Shown here: positions 4,014-7,250 of the stretch, in pieces
Layout of the letters: every line of letters starts with the position of its first letter
How positions within the stretch are numbered: the stretch's first letter is position 1
DNA from: CAZVFX01 sp964626565
Lineage (GTDB): Bacteria; Myxococcota_A; UBA9042; CAIXZC01
DNA length: 7,250 nt
Direction: 5' to 3'
Assembly: GCA_964626565.1 (NCBI GenBank)
Contig: CAZVFX010000215.1
Location: 1-7,250 of the forward strand
The notes under the pieces: model-generated
The model's input: the letters and a program-made list of their open reading frames with translations, nothing else
Told to the model about the DNA's origin: nothing
Databases searched by the model: none
Position numbers and translations under genes: made by a program

Positions 4014-5930
4014 ATGACGTTGAGACACCTGTGCGGGTTGTTGGTTGCCCTGTCCGTTTACAGTGTGACCGCCGCGGCTGCCGAGCCGCCGCAGAAGGTC
4101 TACGTCCCCAATCCCACCGGGGACGTCAGCGCTAAGATCGGTTCGGTGATCGCCTCCGACGTATCCGCCGTGCTGATGGAGCACGGCATCCAGGCGTTTA
4201 CGTACGCCAATCTTGCCGAGCAACTCAAGCAGGAGGAGTACAAGGAGGTACTCCAATGCAAGGCGGACGACCGGTGCGTCGACGAGGTTGCCGCGGGCTT
4301 CGGTGTTGCGACGCGGGTGTTCACCCAGGTGACGATGCTGGGTAAAGACAGCTATCACCTGGAGTTGTCCCTGGAGACGAAGGGGAGACTCAAGAACAAG
4401 GTCACCCGCAAGTCGAAGGTAGCGGAGGAAGCGTTGGGGGGAATCGCTTCACGTATGGCGCTTGAGTTGCTGGGCCTCAAGGCCGGTGCAGACGATTTCG
4501 AAGAGGAGGCAATCGGCGTCCGGGCAGGGGACTGGAACCCCGCAGGGAGCGCAAAGTACATCGTAGACTTCCGGTCGACGCCCCCCGGTGCTGTCGTGAC
4601 GGTGGATGGCCACCTGCTGTGCCAGGATACGTCGAAGGGGTGTCGAAAGATGATTGCGGGCGGCACCCACCGGGTAACTATGCAGAAAGAGAAACACGTC
4701 AGGCGGAGCGAATCGGTTGCCATCAGCGCGGACGCGTCCGTGGAGTGGATTCTTGAAGCCGACGTCGGTTGGCTCACGGTTACCTCCGCTCCTCCCAATC
4801 TGCTTGTGGCTATTAACGACGAGAATGCGGGCAGGACGCCAGTGAAACATCTTGAGATGGCTCCGGGCAAGTACGAAGTGATGGTGAGCGGCCCCTGCCA
4901 CCACGAGCAGGGAAGAAAGATCGTGCTGGAGCGGGGCGAAAGCGAGGTTGTGGAGGTGCAGCCGGTTCCGAGGCAAGCTGCGGTCAACGTTTCCGCGGTG
5001 GACGAAAACGGCAACGCCTTGCGCGCGGACGTCTACGTGGACGGAACGAAGTTGGGCACTGCACCGGGTGTGCACAAGGTGTCGATTTGTGCCAAACGCA
5101 TTGCGGTCCGCAAGGACGCGGCATCATGGACGGGTCCCGTTTCGGTCGACGAAAAACAGGTGGTCGATGTTACCGCCGTTCTGGACATTGCCCGGGCGAA
5201 GGCCGAGGCAACAGGCAATATGGTCCTCATCCCGGCCGGGAAGTTCATGATGGGATGCAATGAGGAGGAGGACAGCGACTGCGGGGACGACGAGGAACCA
5301 TATCACGACGTGTACCTGGATGCTTATTTGATTGATAAGCGAGAGGTGACGGCGGGCGACTACATGGAATGCGTGGAGGATGGCCCTTGCGATAGGTTGG
5401 AGACGACGAGTAAGTGCAATAATCCCAAATACTACCGGGATCGAAACGACCACCCGATAAACTGCGTGGACTGGTATGCTGCCCAGGCCTACTGTCAGTG
5501 GAAGGGCCAGCGGCTGCCGACTGAAGCTGAATGGGAGAAAGCGGCAAGGGGGACCGACGGCCGGAAATACCCCTGGGGCAATGATTGGGCGGGCTGCCAC
5601 AGAGCGATCATGCGGGCCTTCGGCGATGATGGCTGCGGTTTCTTCACGACTTCGCCGGTTTGCACCAAATCGGCGGGGAACACTCCTAACGGTATATGTG
5701 ATATGGCTGGCAACGTCTGGGAGTGGGTCTCGGACTGGTATTCCGCAGAGGTCTACGATTCCGATGGGCGAACGAACCCCACCGGGGCCGAGTCAGGCAG
5801 CGAGAAGGTTCTGAGAGGCGGCTGTTGGTCCAGCGACCCTCGTTTTCTCGGGGTCTCCCGGCGACTCAAGAAGGCACCGGACAGCAGTTCGGAATTTCGG
5901 GGATTCCGGTGCGCCCGGTCGGTTGACTGA
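4014..5930 (+). CDS. Secreted protein: TolB-N/CsgG-like domain, PEGA repeats, FGE-like domain
   Basis: This is a 638-residue exported protein. The ATG at 4014 follows GGGAGG (4002-4007) by 6 nt. The signal peptide is residues 1-23, with likely cleavage at A-A-A|E24. Residues 27-158 form an alpha/beta domain of the TolB-N/CsgG/FlgO type with a conserved C82-x5-C88. Three PEGA-like beta modules follow: about 182-250 (T-P-P-G-A at 189-193, V-D-G at 197-199), 253-320 and 322-395. Residues 401-635 are an FGE-sulfatase (formylglycine-generating, C-type lectin fold) domain with I-P-A-G-K-F, W487-Y-A-A-Q-A-Y-C, R500-L-P-T-E-A-E-W-E-K-A-A-R-G, Y-P-W-G, G566-N-V-W-E-W, R601-G-G-C-W and a final G-F-R-C-A-R. 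The FGE active-site Cys pair, normally W-x-C-H-x-x-x-C just after R-G-G-S-W, is replaced by S607 and L612. Oxidase activity is therefore unlikely and a binding role is more likely. The next gene, 29 bp downstream, is a paralog of the N-terminal half. Confidence 0.9.
   Translation: MTLRHLCGLLVALSVYSVTAAAAEPPQKVYVPNPTGDVSAKIGSVIASDVSAVLMEHGIQAFTYANLAEQLKQEEYKEVLQCKADDRCVDEVAAGFGVATRVFTQVTMLGKDSYHLELSLETKGRLKNKVTRKSKVAEEALGGIASRMALELLGLKAGADDFEEEAIGVRAGDWNPAGSAKYIVDFRSTPPGAVVTVDGHLLCQDTSKGCRKMIAGGTHRVTMQKEKHVRRSESVAISADASVEWILEADVGWLTVTSAPPNLLVAINDENAGRTPVKHLEMAPGKYEVMVSGPCHHEQGRKIVLERGESEVVEVQPVPRQAAVNVSAVDENGNALRADVYVDGTKLGTAPGVHKVSICAKRIAVRKDAASWTGPVSVDEKQVVDVTAVLDIARAKAEATGNMVLIPAGKFMMGCNEEEDSDCGDDEEPYHDVYLDAYLIDKREVTAGDYMECVEDGPCDRLETTSKCNNPKYYRDRNDHPINCVDWYAAQAYCQWKGQRLPTEAEWEKAARGTDGRKYPWGNDWAGCHRAIMRAFGDDGCGFFTTSPVCTKSAGNTPNGICDMAGNVWEWVSDWYSAEVYDSDGRTNPTGAESGSEKVLRGGCWSSDPRFLGVSRRLKKAPDSSSEFRGFRCARSVD
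4079..4591 (+). repeat. Duplicated segment, copy 1 (pairs with 6019-6531)
   Basis: This segment aligns without gaps to the paralog downstream at a constant offset of 1940 bp. It runs from the signal-peptide end through the N-terminal domain into the first PEGA module. Identity is uneven: 95% in 4081-4200, about 82-87% in 4201-4441, one mismatch in 4442-4591, then 72% in the next 60 bp. Confidence 0.92.
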
Positions 5931-5959
5931 GCGTGTCGTACCAAAGAAGGGGAGAGAGA

Positions 5960-7250
5960 ATGGTCATACGGTTACTTTGCATCTCTTTGCTGCTGACCTC
6001 GTTTGGCGGCGCCGCGGATGCCGAGCCGCCGCAGAAGGTCTACGTCCCCAATCCTACCGGGGACGTCAGGGCCAAGATCGGTGCGGTGATCGCATCCGAC
6101 GTATCCGCCGTGCTGATGAAGCACGGCATCCAGGCGTTTACTCACGCCAATCTTGCCGAGCAGCTTAGGCAGGAAGAGTACAAAGAAGTACTACAGTGTA
6201 AGGCGGACGACCGATGCGTCGATGAAGTTGTCGCGGGCTTCGGTGTCGCGACTCGCGTCTTCATCCAGGTGACGAAGCTGGGTAAAGACAGTTTCCATCT
6301 GGAGTTGTCGCTGGAGACCAAGGGGAGGTTCAAGAACAAGGTCACTCGGAAGGCGAAGGTAGCGGACGGTGCTTTGGGGGAAATCGCTTCACGTATGGCG
6401 CTTGAGTTGCTGGGCCTCAAGGCCGGTGCAGACGATTTCGAAGAGGAGGCAATCGGCGTCCGGGCAGGGGACTGGAACCCCGCAGGGAGCGCGAAGTACA
6501 TCGTAGACTTCCGGTCGACGCCCCCCGGTGCCGTCGTGATGGTAGATGGCAAGCTGTTATGTCAGGACAACTCGAAGGGGTGCAGCCGGACCGTCACCGG
6601 CGGCAGCCACCGGGTGACGATGCACAAGGAAAACCACGTCAAGCGGACCGAGTCGGTCAAAGTGTCCAAGGACACCACGGTTACATGGGCCCTGGAGCCC
6701 GATTCTGGCTTGCTCACGGTGACTGCGGCCCCTCCCGGCCCTGGTCCGAGTTCTGTGAGCCGCCCCGGCAGCGCGGTTGAGCGCAAGCCGATGTCCCTCG
6801 TGGATTTTGAAGCCGCCAGCCTCAACGAGCAGGTTATTCTAGTCCAGGAGAGAATGTCCGCCCTCCGGAGGAGCAGTATTGGCAAGATGGAAGAGCTTCT
6901 GGTCGCCCACCCGTACTACCAGAACAAGGCAGAGATCTATTTTCGCCTTGGAGAGGCCCATTGGGAAGAAGCTCACTTCCGGCATCTGCTTGCTCGGAAG
7001 AACTGGATGGTCGCTCGGGACAAATTCACCAAGGGGTTGGTCGAGAAGAAGCCGGTCGAGCCCCGGAACGACCAGTCCGTAGCACTGAAGTACTTCCGCC
7101 TGATCCTGGCGGAGTCTCCCGACTATGCTCGTTTTGACCAGGTGTTGTACTATCTCGGCCGGGGCTCCCTTGAGGCAGGCCGTTCATCCAAAGATGTCCA
7201 ACTCCGGAAAGAGGGGGTCCAGTATTTCACCAGGATGGTGCAAATGTACC
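5960..7250 (+). CDS. Secreted paralog: TolB-N/CsgG-like domain, PEGA, TPR-like helices (3' partial)
   Basis: The frame is open from the ATG at 5960 to the window end, giving 430 residues with no stop, so the gene is truncated at 7250. GGAG (5951-5954) lies 5 nt before the ATG. The signal peptide is residues 1-21 (A-D-A|E22). Residues 25-156 match the N-terminal domain of the preceding gene, including the Cys pair (80, 86), and residues 180-247 match its first PEGA module. Homology stops near residue 262 at a Pro/Ser linker (P-G-P-G-P-S-S). The rest is helical. It has a TPR-like unit about 307-345 (E-L-L-V-A-H-P-Y, then A-E-I-Y-F-R-L-G-E-A), a second about 375-410 (A-L-K-Y-F-R-L-I-L, then Y397-Y-L-G) and the start of a third near 417. 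Such repeats usually bind partner proteins in periplasmic assemblies. It is probably co-transcribed with the gene 29 bp upstream. No FGE-like domain is visible in the part seen. Confidence 0.9.
   Translation, partial: MVIRLLCISLLLTSFGGAADAEPPQKVYVPNPTGDVRAKIGAVIASDVSAVLMKHGIQAFTHANLAEQLRQEEYKEVLQCKADDRCVDEVVAGFGVATRVFIQVTKLGKDSFHLELSLETKGRFKNKVTRKAKVADGALGEIASRMALELLGLKAGADDFEEEAIGVRAGDWNPAGSAKYIVDFRSTPPGAVVMVDGKLLCQDNSKGCSRTVTGGSHRVTMHKENHVKRTESVKVSKDTTVTWALEPDSGLLTVTAAPPGPGPSSVSRPGSAVERKPMSLVDFEAASLNEQVILVQERMSALRRSSIGKMEELLVAHPYYQNKAEIYFRLGEAHWEEAHFRHLLARKNWMVARDKFTKGLVEKKPVEPRNDQSVALKYFRLILAESPDYARFDQVLYYLGRGSLEAGRSSKDVQLRKEGVQYFTRMVQMY
6019..6531 (+). repeat. Duplicated segment, copy 2 (pairs with 4079-4591)
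   Basis: This is the second copy of the in-tandem duplication, ungapped against copy 1. The near-identical part is 6382-6531, with one mismatch in 150 bp. The PEGA module continues beyond it at much lower DNA similarity. Confidence 0.92.

Noticed and set aside
4355..5014. Minus-strand frame whose relative also occurs at 6142-6552
   Set aside because: The two look like a conserved family, but both are the reverse strand of the duplicated PEGA genes, so their similarity is inherited from that duplication.
5220..5920. Active formylglycine-generating enzyme (sulfatase activator)
   Set aside because: The domain is of that fold but the active-site Cys pair is absent and no sulfatase gene is adjacent.
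1..7250. tRNA, rRNA, CRISPR array, insertion sequence or integrase
   Set aside because: No cloverleaf, regularly spaced identical repeats with unique spacers, transposase or recombinase motifs were seen on either strand.

Overview
The window is a GC-rich stretch of envelope and secreted-protein genes. Every confidently called gene is on the + strand and every product carries an export signal. Cys-rich lipoproteins with poly-Gly linkers, TolB-type propeller lipoproteins, LPP20-type lipoproteins, PEGA-domain proteins, FGE-like domains, TPR-like repeats and sigma-54 promoters together resemble Myxococcota or related former Deltaproteobacteria. This placement is inferred from gene content only, since no rRNA or marker gene is present.

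Layout. (1) 1-177: a possible C-terminal tail of an upstream gene, a short perfect palindrome and a weak extended -10. (2) 178-1760: two lipoprotein genes 14 bp apart, probably an operon. The first is a Cys-rich protein with two Cys modules joined by twelve Gly. The second is a six-bladed propeller whose blades alternate in an A-B-A-B-A-B pattern. (3) 1761-1980: a 220-bp intergenic region with an essentially consensus sigma-54 (-24/-12) promoter at 1881-1896, a short hairpin and a strong Shine-Dalgarno. (4) 1981-3538: two LPP20-like proteins, the second with two tandem copies of the domain. A heptanucleotide tandem repeat lies between them and a perfect palindrome overlaps the second stop codon. 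(5) 3539-4013: a 475-bp region with no confident gene. It holds a protein-like minus-strand reading frame, a pair of 43-bp direct repeats, a second sigma-54-like promoter and a 10-bp inverted repeat that spans the promoter and the Shine-Dalgarno. (6) 4014-7250: two paralogous secreted proteins 29 bp apart. They share an N-terminal domain and a PEGA domain but carry different C-terminal modules: two more PEGA-like repeats plus a catalytically degenerate FGE-like domain in the first, TPR-like helices in the second. The second gene runs off the window.

How the parts may work together (inference). The LPP20 operon and the PEGA operon each start at a -24/-12 type promoter, so they may answer to enhancer-binding activators and be expressed together. 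The products look like components of a periplasmic or outer-membrane assembly: lipid-anchored LPP20 proteins, CsgG/TolB-N-like heads, PEGA linkers, and binding modules (FGE-like lectin fold, TPR, propeller). LPP20 and CsgG-like folds also occur in flagellar outer-membrane ring and disk proteins (FlgP, FlgO, FlgT), but no flagellar gene is visible here.

The most notable signals are the two sigma-54 promoters, a 150-bp near-identical tract between the two paralogs that looks like gene conversion, a propeller predicted to be closed by three disulfides, a degenerate FGE domain, and G-tracts in the two adjacent lipoprotein genes.
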